NCBI RefSeq assembly: GCF_014205875.1
Contig: NZ_JACHEN010000017.1
Location: forward strand, 46,646-110,645
Source of the DNA: Anaerosolibacter carboniphilus
GTDB taxonomy: Bacteria > Bacillota > Clostridia > Peptostreptococcales > Thermotaleaceae
DNA: 64,000 nucleotides
Reading direction: 5' to 3'
Part shown: piece by piece, positions 1 through 8,728 of the stretch
Position numbering within the stretch: the stretch's first letter is position 1
Layout: each line of letters begins with the position of its first letter
The notes under the pieces: generated by a model
Databases searched by the model: none
Told to the model about the DNA's origin: nothing
Seen by the model: the letters and a program-made list of their open reading frames with translations, nothing else
Position numbers and translations under genes: made by a program

Positions 1-322
1 TAGAGTTGTCGCACTGACTCCATAGGTCATGCTCGCAATACCAGCAGTGGCCACAGGAGATGGGGAAAGGAACAATGACGCGATCGCCTTTTTTAACCTT
101 CGTAACTTCAGGACCTGCTTCAATAACGATTCCCATGGTTTCATGACCCAAAATAAAACCTTTTGGCATGTTTGGAACCCTGCCATGAACCAAGTGCAAA
201 TCAGAACCACAAATGGCTGTGGAAGTAACTTTGACGATGATATCATCAGGCTTCATCATTACAGGGTCCTTTACATTTGCAACTTGTACATTTTTCATAC
301 CTTCATAGACACAGGCTTTCAT
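1..322 (-). CDS. Zinc-dependent alcohol dehydrogenase family protein, N-terminal part (cut by window edge)
   Basis: Reading the minus strand from the ATG at 322 gives an open frame of 107 codons that runs off the window edge. The start MKACVYEGMKNVQV, the motif CGSDLHLVHG, then GHETMG, GDRV and a Cys-rich stretch CGHCWYCEH are the catalytic-zinc ligands and the structural-zinc loop of medium-chain alcohol/formaldehyde dehydrogenases. An AGGAG sequence 8 bases before the ATG supports the start. The NAD(P)-binding half is outside the window, so the substrate cannot be judged. It is transcribed away from the flavodiiron gene. Confidence 0.85.
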   Translation of the reverse strand, partial: MKACVYEGMKNVQVANVKDPVMMKPDDIIVKVTSTAICGSDLHLVHGRVPNMPKGFILGHETMGIVIEAGPEVTKVKKGDRVIVPFPISCGHCWYCEHDLWSQCDNS

Positions 323-525
323 GTATATCACTCCTAATTTTGATAGAAAACATGTTTAGCATGGCAAATAGCTGCGTTCTTTTATTAGCCTTTTCACTAA
401 GAATGGAGTTTATACAAAATACTATTTATAATCTTTTTCCATTTGATTGGAATCACATTCTCCATAGAAGATCTCCTCTATAATAAAGACATAAGAAAGA
501 GATATAAGAAAGAGGAGGAATTTAT

Positions 526-1749
526 ATGTTAAACAAATTAGAAATCGCCCCAAATGCATACTGGGTGGGTTATGTGGATGATAGAAAAGTGCCATTTCAC
601 CGTTTGATTTTAGAGAAAGGTACAACCTATAATAGTTATTTTTTAGATACAGAAAAACCAACCCTGATTGATACAGTAGATATCGAATTTGGCAAGGTAT
701 TTGTAGAAAACTTAAGTCAAATCATCGATCCAATGAAACTAGCTTATATCGTCATCAATCACGTGGAACCAGATCATGCAGGTGCATTGCCAGCGTTGAT
801 AAGCAAAGCAAAAAATGCAAAGATTGTGACGACTGCATTGGGTGCAGAAGAGCTAAAGAATATGTTTAGACTACACAATAGAGAGTTTGTCATTATCAAA
901 GACGGGGATACCCTGGACATTGGGGGAAAAACCTTGCAGTTCTTTGAAACACCTTATCTTCATACGGAAGAAACCATGGTGACATACTGCGTTGAAGATA
1001 AGATCCTATATCCTTGTGACCAATTTAGTTCTCATGTGGCTACCTATGAGCTATTCAATGATTTGGCGAAGGAGGATATTTCACCTGATTTTAACGTATA
1101 TTATCAGCTAATCATGCATCCTCACAGACCTTATGTTCAAGACATGCTTCAGAAGATCAGCGGGCTAGACATTCAAATGATCGCGCCATCCCATGGCTAT
1201 ATTCTAAGAACAGAAGTGGAGAAATATATCAAAGCTTATGATGAAATGAGTAAACCAAAGGGAGATAAAAAAGCAGCGATTTTATTCAGTACCATGACAG
1301 GGAATACCACGAAAGTCGCAAAATTAATCGCGGAAGGACTAGAAGAAAAAGGTATTGAGTTCAGAATCATTAATGTAGATAATGCGGATCAGGAAACAAT
1401 CAAGGAAGCTATCCTGGAATCCGACGCCCTGTTCTTAGGAAGCTCAACGAGATATGCAGACATGGTAGGTAAACTGGAAGATGTGCTGAAGGAATTGAGA
1501 AATATGGATTTAAGTGAAAAACTAGCCATTGCTTTTGGATCCTATGGTTGGAGTGGTGAGGCAATTCAGGTGATCCAGGATTACCTAATGACATCAGGTA
1601 TGAAGGTGGTCGATTCATCTTTACTTATTAAATCTACAGGAATGACCCATATACAGCTGCCGTTAAGGATAAAGTTTGCACCAGCAGACGAAGGGGTAGA
1701 CCAGTGTGTAGAAGTAGGTAAGGTTATTGGAGACTTGTTAATTGCATAA
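526..1749 (+). CDS. fprA: Flavodiiron protein (A-type flavoprotein, FprA-like oxygen/NO reductase)
   Basis: Cytosolic enzyme that reduces O2 to water or NO to N2O in anaerobes. The N-terminal metallo-beta-lactamase-like domain (about residues 1-250) holds the diiron ligands: H79-x-E81-x-D83 in NHVEPDHAG, H146, D165 and H223 (PSHG), all at family spacing. The C-terminal flavodoxin domain (about 253-400) has the FMN phosphate loop STMTGNTTK. The 407-residue length is normal. SD AAGAGGAGG precedes the ATG, and a strong hairpin terminator begins at the stop codon. It stands alone and probably belongs to the oxidative-stress defence, together with the hemerythrin at 4.6 kb. Whether O2 or NO is the main substrate cannot be read from sequence. 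Confidence 0.95.
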   Translation: MLNKLEIAPNAYWVGYVDDRKVPFHRLILEKGTTYNSYFLDTEKPTLIDTVDIEFGKVFVENLSQIIDPMKLAYIVINHVEPDHAGALPALISKAKNAKIVTTALGAEELKNMFRLHNREFVIIKDGDTLDIGGKTLQFFETPYLHTEETMVTYCVEDKILYPCDQFSSHVATYELFNDLAKEDISPDFNVYYQLIMHPHRPYVQDMLQKISGLDIQMIAPSHGYILRTEVEKYIKAYDEMSKPKGDKKAAILFSTMTGNTTKVAKLIAEGLEEKGIEFRIINVDNADQETIKEAILESDALFLGSSTRYADMVGKLEDVLKELRNMDLSEKLAIAFGSYGWSGEAIQVIQDYLMTSGMKVVDSSLLIKSTGMTHIQLPLRIKFAPADEGVDQCVEVGKVIGDLLIA

Positions 1750-1784
1750 CAAAAGGGGTTGCACAGCATGCAACCCCTTTTGTT
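1748..1784 (+). terminator. Intrinsic terminator of fprA
   Basis: Sixteen-base arms (AACAAAAGGGGTTGCA and its complement) flank a 5-base loop and end in TTTTGTT. The hairpin starts inside the fprA stop codon. The arms are A/T-flanked on both sides, so it could act in both directions. Confidence 0.9.
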
Positions 1785-1963
1785 ATGAATAGACCACTTG
1801 ATTCCTTGCTCTGTTCATTTTATTACTTTTCTCAGATATTTATTTACACTATCGTTATAAGGTAGTTTCGTAATGGGGTATAAAAATTTGTAAATTAATT
1901 GTAAGAGATTGGGAAGTGCATACATGATACAATAAAACTATAAAAGAAATAGGAGGAAGATAC

Positions 1964-3691
1964 ATGTTACATAGGAAAATAATCACTCTCTTTACGGTAA
2001 TAGCACTGCTAGTTTCAAGTATGCTCTCTGTGCACGGACAGAATGCTTCTGAAAAACCGTACAAAATAGGAGATATTATCGGTTCTTTTCAAAAGAGTAC
2101 TGCTGTTGTATCCATTGAAAGAATAGACCCCTCATTAGAAGTTATTATAGGTGAGAAGAGCATTCCTACATATCAGATTGATGGAGATCTTTTCATTTGT
2201 GCAGAGGACTTGGAATACTATGGGTATAAAAGAGAATGGGATGGAGAGAAACGGCAAACACATTTAACTTTTGATGGGAAAAATATAAAAGGAACAACAA
2301 AACACATTAAAGGGAATGGAAATATATACTACAGCGATATCCAGATTTATGTGGACGGTGTGTTGTTTCCAAGTTTCAACATAGGTGGATATTCGTTAAT
2401 CAAGATTACAGATCTGATGAAGAATCATCATATTGTTTTCAACAGAAAGTATGATCAGGAGAGACGGATCTTTGCTTTGAAAGGGAAAATTAGCCTGCCA
2501 GCAGGGGACGTGGCCCCTAAAGGCGGCATTAAGGGAAATATCATTGTATATGGTTATGGACACAGAGGGATTCCAGAGAAATCAATTGTAAAAAAGTTTC
2601 AAATCCAGGAAGGTAAGAATTCTAGCAATTATGAAATTAGTCAAGCAAATTATCGTGCAAATAAGTCTGCCTATGATATGTATATACCCACAAATACCAT
2701 GATAGTGAAGAACGATATGTATGACCCTTCATATGTAGGATATGAGATTGACGATAGCTATGGATATTTCAGCGGCTCTCTATATGAGGAGAGCGGTGCG
2801 GCCAGGGAAGACTACAGTGCCTTTGTAAGAGACCTTGAGGATTTCAGAGTGGATTATGATCAATTTCATCTGGAAATTTTCAAGAAGGTAAAGCTAGCAG
2901 GAACAGTCCACCTATCGGAGAAGATAGCCATAGAGGATGCAGTAGAGAATAGGGTGTTAAGGGTTTCAGCGATAAAGCAGGAAGATAATACGTCTTCATC
3001 TAAAATGATCGTGAAAGATATTGTGGTTCCTCTAAATGCTACATCCATCGACTATGAGATGGATGTCATAGCGAATGAAAACTATATCATACAGTATGAC
3101 CTCACACTATATGGAATATTTAGACCAAGGTTTGGTATGTGGGTTGGGCCAGCCTATCCACTGCTAAATAGTGGCTATTATTCACCCCAGGGATTTGTAA
3201 AAGAATCCAGTGAAGCCCAAGGGGTTACGATAAAAAATATGAAGGTAGACAATTTGAATATCAATATACCCATCCCGCCAAAACTCTTATCTGGGAAGGT
3301 CCAGTTTAGCGGTATGGAAGCCTATTTCAATGGAGATAGGATAAAAGTGATCAATATAGGAGAAGATTTAGCCATTTTCCCCTGGGACTTTGTAGGAAGG
3401 GGTTACACGATAAAGTATGAGGGTGAGAATGAAGATATTAGCTTCATGAAAGGCTTAGCGAGTATAGAGAAAAGCGATTTAGGAACATGGGGAGAGGGAC
3501 TGAAAGAAGGAGATTTCATGGGCCATATTGGATATTTGCCCAAGAAGGTTTTCATCGATGGAAAATTTATACCGGCCTATGAGTGGAAGGGTGATTATAT
3601 TATTTTGATAAAGGATTTAGCTGTAGTTGGCTTTGAAGTAAAACAAGATGAAGAGAAGAAGACAGTAACCATCAGCAAGCCCGTTTTATGA
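1964..3691 (+). CDS. Secreted protein with copper-amine-oxidase-N-like (stalk) repeats at both ends
   Basis: A 575-residue exported protein of unknown function. It has a clear signal peptide (MLHRKI, a hydrophobic stretch to about residue 22, then SVHGQNA). Residues about 55-110 (SIPTYQIDGDLFICAEDL, then a hydrophobic YYGY and a WDGEKR turn) and the last 50 residues (VFIDGKFIPAYEW then IILIKDLAVVGF) look like the short beta-rich copper amine oxidase N-terminal-like modules common in clostridial wall proteins. A third, weaker copy lies near residue 125 (IQIYVDGVLFPSFNIGGYS). No enzymatic motif was seen between them. SD AGGAGG precedes the ATG. It appears monocistronic. An enveloped scaffold or surface protein is an inference. 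Confidence 0.7.
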   Translation: MLHRKIITLFTVIALLVSSMLSVHGQNASEKPYKIGDIIGSFQKSTAVVSIERIDPSLEVIIGEKSIPTYQIDGDLFICAEDLEYYGYKREWDGEKRQTHLTFDGKNIKGTTKHIKGNGNIYYSDIQIYVDGVLFPSFNIGGYSLIKITDLMKNHHIVFNRKYDQERRIFALKGKISLPAGDVAPKGGIKGNIIVYGYGHRGIPEKSIVKKFQIQEGKNSSNYEISQANYRANKSAYDMYIPTNTMIVKNDMYDPSYVGYEIDDSYGYFSGSLYEESGAAREDYSAFVRDLEDFRVDYDQFHLEIFKKVKLAGTVHLSEKIAIEDAVENRVLRVSAIKQEDNTSSSKMIVKDIVVPLNATSIDYEMDVIANENYIIQYDLTLYGIFRPRFGMWVGPAYPLLNSGYYSPQGFVKESSEAQGVTIKNMKVDNLNINIPIPPKLLSGKVQFSGMEAYFNGDRIKVINIGEDLAIFPWDFVGRGYTIKYEGENEDISFMKGLASIEKSDLGTWGEGLKEGDFMGHIGYLPKKVFIDGKFIPAYEWKGDYIILIKDLAVVGFEVKQDEEKKTVTISKPVL

Positions 3692-3778
3692 TCTATTTTT
3701 CTCATATATCGGATCTTGATATCTTGAGGTTTTGTAGGGTTGGGCGATTTTGCCTGATCGTGGTTTCTAGCGTAATAT

Positions 3779-3806
3779 AAAAGGGTGGACAGTGTTGTCC
3801 ACCCTT
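3779..3806 (-). terminator. Terminator of thiT
   Basis: Perfect 10-base arms AAGGGTGGAC/GTCCACCCTT lie just past the thiT stop. On the minus strand they are followed by a T-rich run (TTTTATATT). Confidence 0.85.
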
Positions 3807-3811
3807 ACATA

Positions 3812-4333
3812 CTAATTTGGGATACGTTTAAAGGCGCGATATAGGATACCAACCAATACAAAGGATATGATTAGTTCTGGTACCAAGTATGCACCGTTAT
3901 AAACGATAGAGTAAATCCAAGGATTCATGTTTTCAGGGGCGTAGGATGCCCAAAGAATCACGCCTGAAAGTACTGTAGACACAAATCTGCCTAGGATTCC
4001 GAAGAAAACCCCTAAAAAGACGCCTTTAAAATCTTTTCTAAACAAGCCTGCAAGACCTAACAATCCAAAGGCTACTACATAATCTAAAAGAATTGATAAG
4101 ATGTGGAAGGAATACTTAGGGCCTAATACGAATTGCAGTATGCCGTAAACGGCTCCCGCCAAGATCCCTGGACCTGCGCCCCATCGAATTGCATAAAACA
4201 GAATCGGTACCATGCTGCCTGCCGTGACAGAACCGCCATAAGGAGCTTCAAAGATCTTCACATAGCTTAAAATTTGTGCCAAAGCAATCATAATGCCCGC
4301 TTCTACGAGCATTTTTGTAGAAAAATTTCTCAT
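3812..4333 (-). CDS. thiT: Energy-coupled thiamine transporter ThiT (ECF S component)
   Basis: Membrane substrate-binding subunit that captures thiamine and works with a shared ECF ATPase/T module encoded elsewhere. The 173-residue protein has about six hydrophobic helices. It shows ThiT hallmarks: the N-terminal KMLVEAGIMIALAQIL helix, GGSVTAGSMVPIL, RWGAGPGILAGAVYGILQ and LDYVVAFGLLGLAG. The ATG at 4333 is preferred because it lies 8 bases after AAGGAG; an in-frame GTG one codon upstream is only 5 bases away. A TPP riboswitch and terminator lie directly upstream, which independently supports the thiamine assignment. Confidence 0.95.
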   Translation of the reverse strand: MRNFSTKMLVEAGIMIALAQILSYVKIFEAPYGGSVTAGSMVPILFYAIRWGAGPGILAGAVYGILQFVLGPKYSFHILSILLDYVVAFGLLGLAGLFRKDFKGVFLGVFFGILGRFVSTVLSGVILWASYAPENMNPWIYSIVYNGAYLVPELIISFVLVGILYRAFKRIPN

Positions 4334-4363
4334 CACACATTCTCCTTTTCATTTTCAAATAAA

Positions 4364-4392
4364 AAATGCTGCATCGGATGGATGCAGCATTT
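4364..4392 (-). terminator. Riboswitch-controlled terminator before thiT
   Basis: The hairpin AAATGCTGCATC/GATGCAGCATTT is followed on the minus strand by a run of Ts, between the TPP aptamer and the thiT SD. It is the expected expression platform: TPP binding favours this terminator. Confidence 0.9.
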
Positions 4393-4411
4393 CATTCTAA
4401 TTAAATTAAAA

Positions 4412-4502
4412 TTTCCTACGCTGGCATTATCCAGATCAGGTATATGGGTCGAAGTATCAATAGGATCTCCCTCTCAGCCAGACTCATCCAGCTCCCCGTT
4501 TA
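4412..4502 (-). promoter_or_regulatory. TPP riboswitch (THI element)
   Basis: The minus strand contains the conserved aptamer blocks in order: GGGGAGCTGG, CTGAGAGGGA, then GACCC, ACCTGATCTGGATAATGCCA and GCGTAGGAA. These are the pyrimidine-sensor and pyrophosphate-sensor helices of the TPP aptamer. It lies upstream of thiT with a terminator in between, predicting shut-off when thiamine pyrophosphate is plentiful. Confidence 0.97.
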
Positions 4503-4522
4503 ATTATTCAATTAACATATTC

Positions 4523-4551
4523 AGTGTAACAGATGCTAGAAAAAAAATCAA
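4523..4551 (-). promoter_or_regulatory. Sigma-A promoter of the thiT transcript
   Basis: On the minus strand TTGATT (4551-4546), a 17-base spacer and TACACT (4528-4523) sit just upstream of the TPP aptamer. The elements are imperfect but the position is right. Confidence 0.5.
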
Positions 4552-4560
4552 TGAATGCTT

Positions 4561-5115
4561 TTATCGAATTTGTTCTTCTAGTTCATGGATCAGTCCTAAG
4601 TAGTATTCCTGGGTTTTTCTTTCCTGGGCGGAGGTTTCTACGGCCTTGCACTGGCGCTCTATGTCCTCCAAAGCCTCTTTGCTTAATCTTTTTTGAGCAA
4701 AGGTGTAAATAGCATGATCCTCTTTATCGATATGGCGATGCAGGAGATCCGTGTAGGCGATGGCGTTGGCGATCACGTCTACCCGTGCATCTTGATTTCC
4801 TTGTTTTACCTGATCTAAGGCTTGCTCCAGGTTACTGATAAAGAGTCTGCCTAAATCATGCTCTGCGAACATACCCATGATGGGGCCTTTTTCGACGGCC
4901 TCACCCAGCTCTGTAGACATTTTCTTAAATAGGATATCTTCTTCCTTGCTATGGTGATGCTTATCGGCATAATTCCTGACAAAATCAATGACCTTGCGAA
5001 AGGCTGCATCGTCGACTGGGGCACCATTCACAATTTGAATACAAAAATGGCGAGTAACTTTTAAAATCCGTTTGATATGCTTGTGTTCTTCTATCATCAA
5101 TTCAATGGCATTCAT
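4561..5115 (-). CDS. Hemerythrin-like domain protein
   Basis: A 184-residue cytosolic four-helix protein with histidine/acidic pairs expected for a hemerythrin diiron site: HKHIKRIL near residue 11, KHHHSKEEDILF, EHDLGRLF and HRHIDKEDHAIY. Such proteins bind or sense O2, NO or iron. The start at 5115 is chosen over a longer upstream frame because AAGGAGGAATAATAATG is an ideal SD arrangement. The C-terminal ~40 residues are charged and probably helical. It stands alone between thiT and a small membrane peptide gene, and stress function is inferred from the family. Confidence 0.9.
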   Translation of the reverse strand: MNAIELMIEEHKHIKRILKVTRHFCIQIVNGAPVDDAAFRKVIDFVRNYADKHHHSKEEDILFKKMSTELGEAVEKGPIMGMFAEHDLGRLFISNLEQALDQVKQGNQDARVDVIANAIAYTDLLHRHIDKEDHAIYTFAQKRLSKEALEDIERQCKAVETSAQERKTQEYYLGLIHELEEQIR

Positions 5116-5432
5116 TATTATTCCTCCTTTTGGGTTAGTAGTTAGAAGTTTTAAGATCAACCTTGCAGGGCTTAAATTACTAAAGACCTAAGCGTTAGAC
5201 ATGCAAACCTCTAACCAGATAGATTACTATTTTGATTTAAATATTGATACAAATGAAGCGTCAATTCTATAATCATCTCCCTATATATATTATGCGCTTT
5301 TTATTCCAGATCAAACAGCTTGTGATAAATATCAATTTTTTCTGGTATATATGAAAGCTTTTGACAGGGATAAAAAGAAACAGATCATTGCATGATAATA
5401 ATGTATTACAAAAAATAAGGAGGGATTTTTTC
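5116..5432. other. Intergenic region with a degenerate TTAG-type hairpin repeat
   Basis: About 317 bases without a gene between the divergent hemerythrin and small-peptide genes. The left end (about 5134-5153) carries GTTAGTAGTTAGAAGTTTT and a complementary-looking CAAACCTCTAACC appears near 5203-5216. This makes it a member of the AGTTAG/GGTTGAA repeat family described in the findings. The right end is very A/T rich and has TTGACA at 5361, without a convincing -10 at 17 bases. No other element is recognised. Confidence 0.5.
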
Positions 5433-5621
5433 ATGGATGTACGTGAAGGATTAATTCCCACTGTTCTCGGTACTGCTGTTGCAGCGACAGGAGCCATGAT
5501 GAAAAGAAGAGATATGGCACCGATGATCGCAGCTGGTATTGTAGGTTTTGGCCTAGCCCATGTGGTACTAGGTGCCATCGATTTAGTAGAGCATATGGAT
5601 GAAAGACGATCGTTGCAGTGA
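5433..5621 (+). CDS. Small hypothetical membrane-associated protein (62 aa)
   Basis: A 62-residue protein beginning MDVREGLIPTVLG with two short hydrophobic stretches (about 7-22 and 30-49) separated by MKRRDM, and a charged end. The start at 5433 is fixed by AAGGAGGG ten bases upstream. I do not recognise a named family. Size and topology suggest a small hairpin membrane peptide. It stands alone and ends at a good terminator. Confidence 0.7.
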   Translation: MDVREGLIPTVLGTAVAATGAMMKRRDMAPMIAAGIVGFGLAHVVLGAIDLVEHMDERRSLQ

Positions 5622-5646
5622 GGGGAAAGCTTCCCTCACTTTTATT
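5617..5646 (+). terminator. Intrinsic terminator
   Basis: AGTGAGGG/CCCTCACT arms overlapping the stop codon, followed by TTTTATT. Confidence 0.9.
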
Positions 5647-5731
5647 GTAAGCGGATGCATAAAGAAAATAATTTGATGTAGTCAACTTTATTTTGGGTAT
5701 AATAAATTTATAGTTGAAGGGAGGAGAAATG

Positions 5732-6421
5732 ATGAAACGTAGCATTTACATAGGATTTATCATCGTGCTCATCATAGTGATATTGACTGGGTGTGTGCAG
5801 AAGGTTGATCCATCCAAAGAACCAGAGGAACCTACGGAGGAAATAAAACCGCCTGCCCAAGCACTATTAGAGGTGCTGCCTACAACAACAGGAGATCAAT
5901 ATTTCTATAATGGTTTTGCAGAATATGGTCATATACAGACCATTGAGCGTATTGATGAGGAGGAAGGGAAAAAGATTTATCATGTGGTAGGGATGGTAGA
6001 CGATCCTTCTGGGGGAGAAGCCACAGGGGAGTTTACCCTTGAAATGCAGTATATTGTAGATAGCGAGAAGATCACAGAAAAAATCCTCCAAGGTCAAAAA
6101 CTGCCCCATAAGATTCCAGAGCTAGAAGTACTTAGATTACCATTGGAAAAAGGGAATCGCTGGGAGCAGAAGATGCTCATCGATGGAAGAGAAGAGACAT
6201 TGAAGGCTGTCATTGAATCTGTTGATGTAGATCCCCAGGACAAACGAGAAACCTATACCATTGTATACACCGTGCCTATGGCAGATATGCCAGAAAATAC
6301 CTATAAAGAAATTAGAACCTATAAAAAAGGTGTGGGACTGTATTATTTTGAGAGTACCTTGGGTAAAGAGTACGACTTTATGTTTAACTATGCATTAGGA
6401 CTGATTGAAAAAAAAGAATAA
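5732..6421 (+). CDS. Lipoprotein of unknown function (about 229 aa)
   Basis: The protein begins MKRSIYIGF, has a hydrophobic stretch and then the lipobox LTGC, so it should be lipid-anchored outside the membrane. The mature part starts with an acidic/Pro linker and continues as a beta-rich domain of about 180 residues (NGFAEYGHIQTIERI, then TGEFTLEMQYIVD). No catalytic motif is visible. The ATG at 5732 follows AAGGGAGG by 7 bases and is preferred to an in-frame TTG at 5714 or ATG at 5729. It resembles many uncharacterised clostridial cell-surface lipoproteins. It is flanked by terminators and is monocistronic. Confidence 0.8.
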   Translation: MKRSIYIGFIIVLIIVILTGCVQKVDPSKEPEEPTEEIKPPAQALLEVLPTTTGDQYFYNGFAEYGHIQTIERIDEEEGKKIYHVVGMVDDPSGGEATGEFTLEMQYIVDSEKITEKILQGQKLPHKIPELEVLRLPLEKGNRWEQKMLIDGREETLKAVIESVDVDPQDKRETYTIVYTVPMADMPENTYKEIRTYKKGVGLYYFESTLGKEYDFMFNYALGLIEKKE

Positions 6422-6446
6422 AGACTTTAAAACGGAATGATATATA

Positions 6447-6494
6447 AAAGGGACTAGATACACATGGGAAGCACGTGTATCTAGTCCCTTTTAT
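6447..6494 (+). terminator. Intrinsic terminator of the lipoprotein gene
   Basis: Eighteen-base arms (AAAAGGGACTAGATACAC and its complement) enclose a short loop and end in TTTTAT. Confidence 0.92.
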
Positions 6495-6636
6495 GCAGAA
6501 AAACAAAATTGTAAGGTTATTTTTATTGATTATAGTGAAATTCACTAAATTATTTAAAATTTATAATTAAAATAATTGAAAATTTTCTAAAAAAGAGTAA
6601 AATAGATTTAGGAAAACCTTTTCAGGGAGGTGAAAT

Positions 6637-7077
6637 ATGGATAGATATGATGTACTGATACTAGAGGAACTACAAAACAATGGAAAAATCAGTATGGCAG
6701 AGTTGGGGAGAAAAATCGGACTATCTACCTCAGCAACTAGTGAGCGGGTAAAGAAACTGGAGCAAGAAGGGGTTATCAAAAACTATACAGTGATTCTAGA
6801 TGGAGAGAAGACAGGAATGGATATCACCGCTTTTATCTCTGTGCCAGTGGGCAATATGCCGATTCAGGAAATGGCAGAAATGATTAGCAATATGCCTCAG
6901 GTCCAGGAGTGTCATAAAGTTACAGGGAATACTTGCTTTCTTGTAAAGGTAAAAACAAAAAATACAAAAGAACTGGAGCATTTGATTGACCAGATCAATC
7001 ATGCAGCACCTAATACCCATACCTATCTTGTATTATCTACCATCAAAGAAACGACGAAAATTCAGGTGGACAACTAA
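6637..7077 (+). CDS. Lrp/AsnC family transcriptional regulator
   Basis: A 146-residue DNA-binding regulator that responds to amino acids. The N-terminal helix-turn-helix (about residues 4-50; ISMAELGRKIGLSTSATSER) is followed by the RAM ligand-binding domain (about 60-140; VQECHKVTGNTCFLVKV is the typical conserved core). It is 14 bases upstream of glutamine synthetase in the same direction, so they are probably co-transcribed and it is likely a nitrogen/amino-acid sensor for that operon. SD GGGAGG precedes the ATG. The specific effector is not deducible. Confidence 0.93.
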   Translation: MDRYDVLILEELQNNGKISMAELGRKIGLSTSATSERVKKLEQEGVIKNYTVILDGEKTGMDITAFISVPVGNMPIQEMAEMISNMPQVQECHKVTGNTCFLVKVKTKNTKELEHLIDQINHAAPNTHTYLVLSTIKETTKIQVDN

Positions 7078-7091
7078 AAAGGGGGATATAT

Positions 7092-8522
7092 ATGTTTCAA
7101 AATATCAAGGAGCTACTGGATTTCTGTGAAGAAAAAAAAATACAGCTAGTTGATTTCAAGGTCATTGATCTGGCAGGACGATGGCATCATTTAACCATTC
7201 CTATGGAGCGATTCAATGAAAAGACCCTAAAGAATGGCATTGGCTTTGATGGTTCCAGTTATGGATTTTTGTCTGTTGAGAAATCGGATATGGTTTTCAT
7301 ACCTGATATTGCCAGTGCTTTTATAGATCCTTTTGCAGAACTGCCTACTTTGACGATGATTGGCGATATTTATTTAACGGGGGAAGAAAAACTGCGCTTT
7401 GAAGGAGATCCGCGATACATAGCAGAAAAAACAGAGAAGTATCTGCTAGAGCTAGGGATCGCTGATCAAAATCTACTGGGGCCTGAATTTGAATTTTATA
7501 TCCTAGACCATATTTCCTTTAAAAATTCACCGAATCATACAGAGGTATTCATCGATTCTGCTCAAGCAGAATGGAGTGCAGAAAAAAAAGAAGAGAAGAA
7601 TTTAGGTTATAAGGTGATGCATCACAAGGGTTATCATGCAGACATTCCTTATGACGTGAGCTTCAATTTAAGAAACAAAATGGTAAGAGCATTGGAAGAT
7701 AACGGTGTTCCCATTAAATATCACCATTCTGAGAATGGAGGTCCTGGTCAGGTAGAGATCGAAGTTAGCTTTGGCCCCCTGAAAGAAATGGCAGATCGTA
7801 CCATGAAATTAAAGTACATTGTAAAAAATATGGCATTGGGCAATGGCAAGACAGTTACTTTTATGCCAAAGCCCTTCTTTGGAGAAGCGGGTAGTGGCAT
7901 GCATGTTCACATGCAGTTGTTCAAGGATGGGAAACCTTTGTTTTTTGATAAGGACGGATATTCAGGGCTTAGTGATATAGCCCTCTATGCCATCGGGGGT
8001 GTACTAAAACATTCTCCGGCCCTTATGGCCTTTACAAATCCGAGCACCAATTCCTATAAGCGTTTGGTACCAGGCTATGAAGCTCCTGTAAGCATTTGCT
8101 TTGCTACTGCCAATCGCAGCTCCGTAGTGAGAATTCCTGGCTATGCCACCAGTCCAGAGGCAAAACGTTTTGAATTTAGGCCTTCTGATGCTACATCCAA
8201 TCCATACTTGGCTTATGCCGCTTTGATGATGGCTGCCATCGACGGAATTCAGAATAAAATCAATCCACAGGATGAAGGCTTTGGTCCCTATGATGTAAAT
8301 ATCTATGCCCTTTCTGATGAAGAAAAGGAAAAGATTAAGGGCTTGCCAAATTCACTGGAAGAAGCCGCCCAAGCATTGGAAGCAGATCATGATTTCTTGT
8401 TGGCAGGCGGTGTGTTTTCGAAAGGATTAATTCAGGATCAACTCAGAAGAATTAGAAGGGATGAAGTCCAAGTCAGTATCGTCCCCCATCCCCTGGAGTA
8501 TAAAATGTATTACGATTTATAA
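7092..8522 (+). CDS. glnA: Glutamine synthetase, type I family
   Basis: Makes glutamine from glutamate, ammonia and ATP. At 476 residues it has the GS-I size. Motifs in order: GFDGSS (about residue 52), LGPEFEFYIL (metal ligands), the ENGGPGQVEIE glutamate-binding strand, FFGEAGSGMHVHMQLF, the glutamate flap NPSTNSYKRLVPGYEAP and RFEFRPSDATSNPYLA. The Lrp-type gene just upstream suggests local control. I did not see a clear adenylylation loop. Because GS-like gamma-glutamyl-polyamine ligases share the fold, exact substrate assignment is slightly uncertain, although active-site motifs fit true GS. Confidence 0.92.
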   Translation: MFQNIKELLDFCEEKKIQLVDFKVIDLAGRWHHLTIPMERFNEKTLKNGIGFDGSSYGFLSVEKSDMVFIPDIASAFIDPFAELPTLTMIGDIYLTGEEKLRFEGDPRYIAEKTEKYLLELGIADQNLLGPEFEFYILDHISFKNSPNHTEVFIDSAQAEWSAEKKEEKNLGYKVMHHKGYHADIPYDVSFNLRNKMVRALEDNGVPIKYHHSENGGPGQVEIEVSFGPLKEMADRTMKLKYIVKNMALGNGKTVTFMPKPFFGEAGSGMHVHMQLFKDGKPLFFDKDGYSGLSDIALYAIGGVLKHSPALMAFTNPSTNSYKRLVPGYEAPVSICFATANRSSVVRIPGYATSPEAKRFEFRPSDATSNPYLAYAALMMAAIDGIQNKINPQDEGFGPYDVNIYALSDEEKEKIKGLPNSLEEAAQALEADHDFLLAGGVFSKGLIQDQLRRIRRDEVQVSIVPHPLEYKMYYDL

Positions 8523-8527
8523 GACAA

Positions 8528-8551
8528 AAGAGATAAGAGATAGGTTGAAAG
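8528..8551 (+). repeat. 24-base repeat directly after the glnA stop (copy 1)
   Basis: A 24-base A/G-rich sequence (key core GATAGGTTGAAAG) begins 5 bases after the glnA stop. The same sequence with one mismatch lies a few bases after the ribE stop on the other strand (26885-26908). See findings. Confidence 0.8.
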
Positions 8552-8623
8552 TTGCAGGGATCGACGTCCTCGTCGTTCCGTATAAAGAATGTTTTTGCCC
8601 ACATATATACGAAGTTCAAATTT

Positions 8624-8662
8624 AAAACCCTTAGGGAGGATATGATCTCCCTAAGGGTTTTT
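8624..8662 (+). terminator. Intrinsic terminator of the lrp-glnA operon
   Basis: AAAACCCTTAGGGAG arm with its complement and a 7-base loop, ending in TTTTTAT, about 100 bases past glnA. Confidence 0.9.
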
Positions 8663-8728
8663 ATAGGTAAAAGTATTGACCAAATTGCATTTCCAACCTG
8701 TCACCTATCACCTGTTACAAATTTTATT

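Noticed and set aside
29..337. 102-codon plus-strand frame near the window start
   Set aside because: It is antisense to the alcohol dehydrogenase fragment, whose minus-strand reading has clear zinc motifs and an SD.
3812..4502. A frame on the plus strand through the TPP riboswitch (4274-4603)
   Set aside because: The DNA is explained by thiT and its riboswitch on the minus strand.
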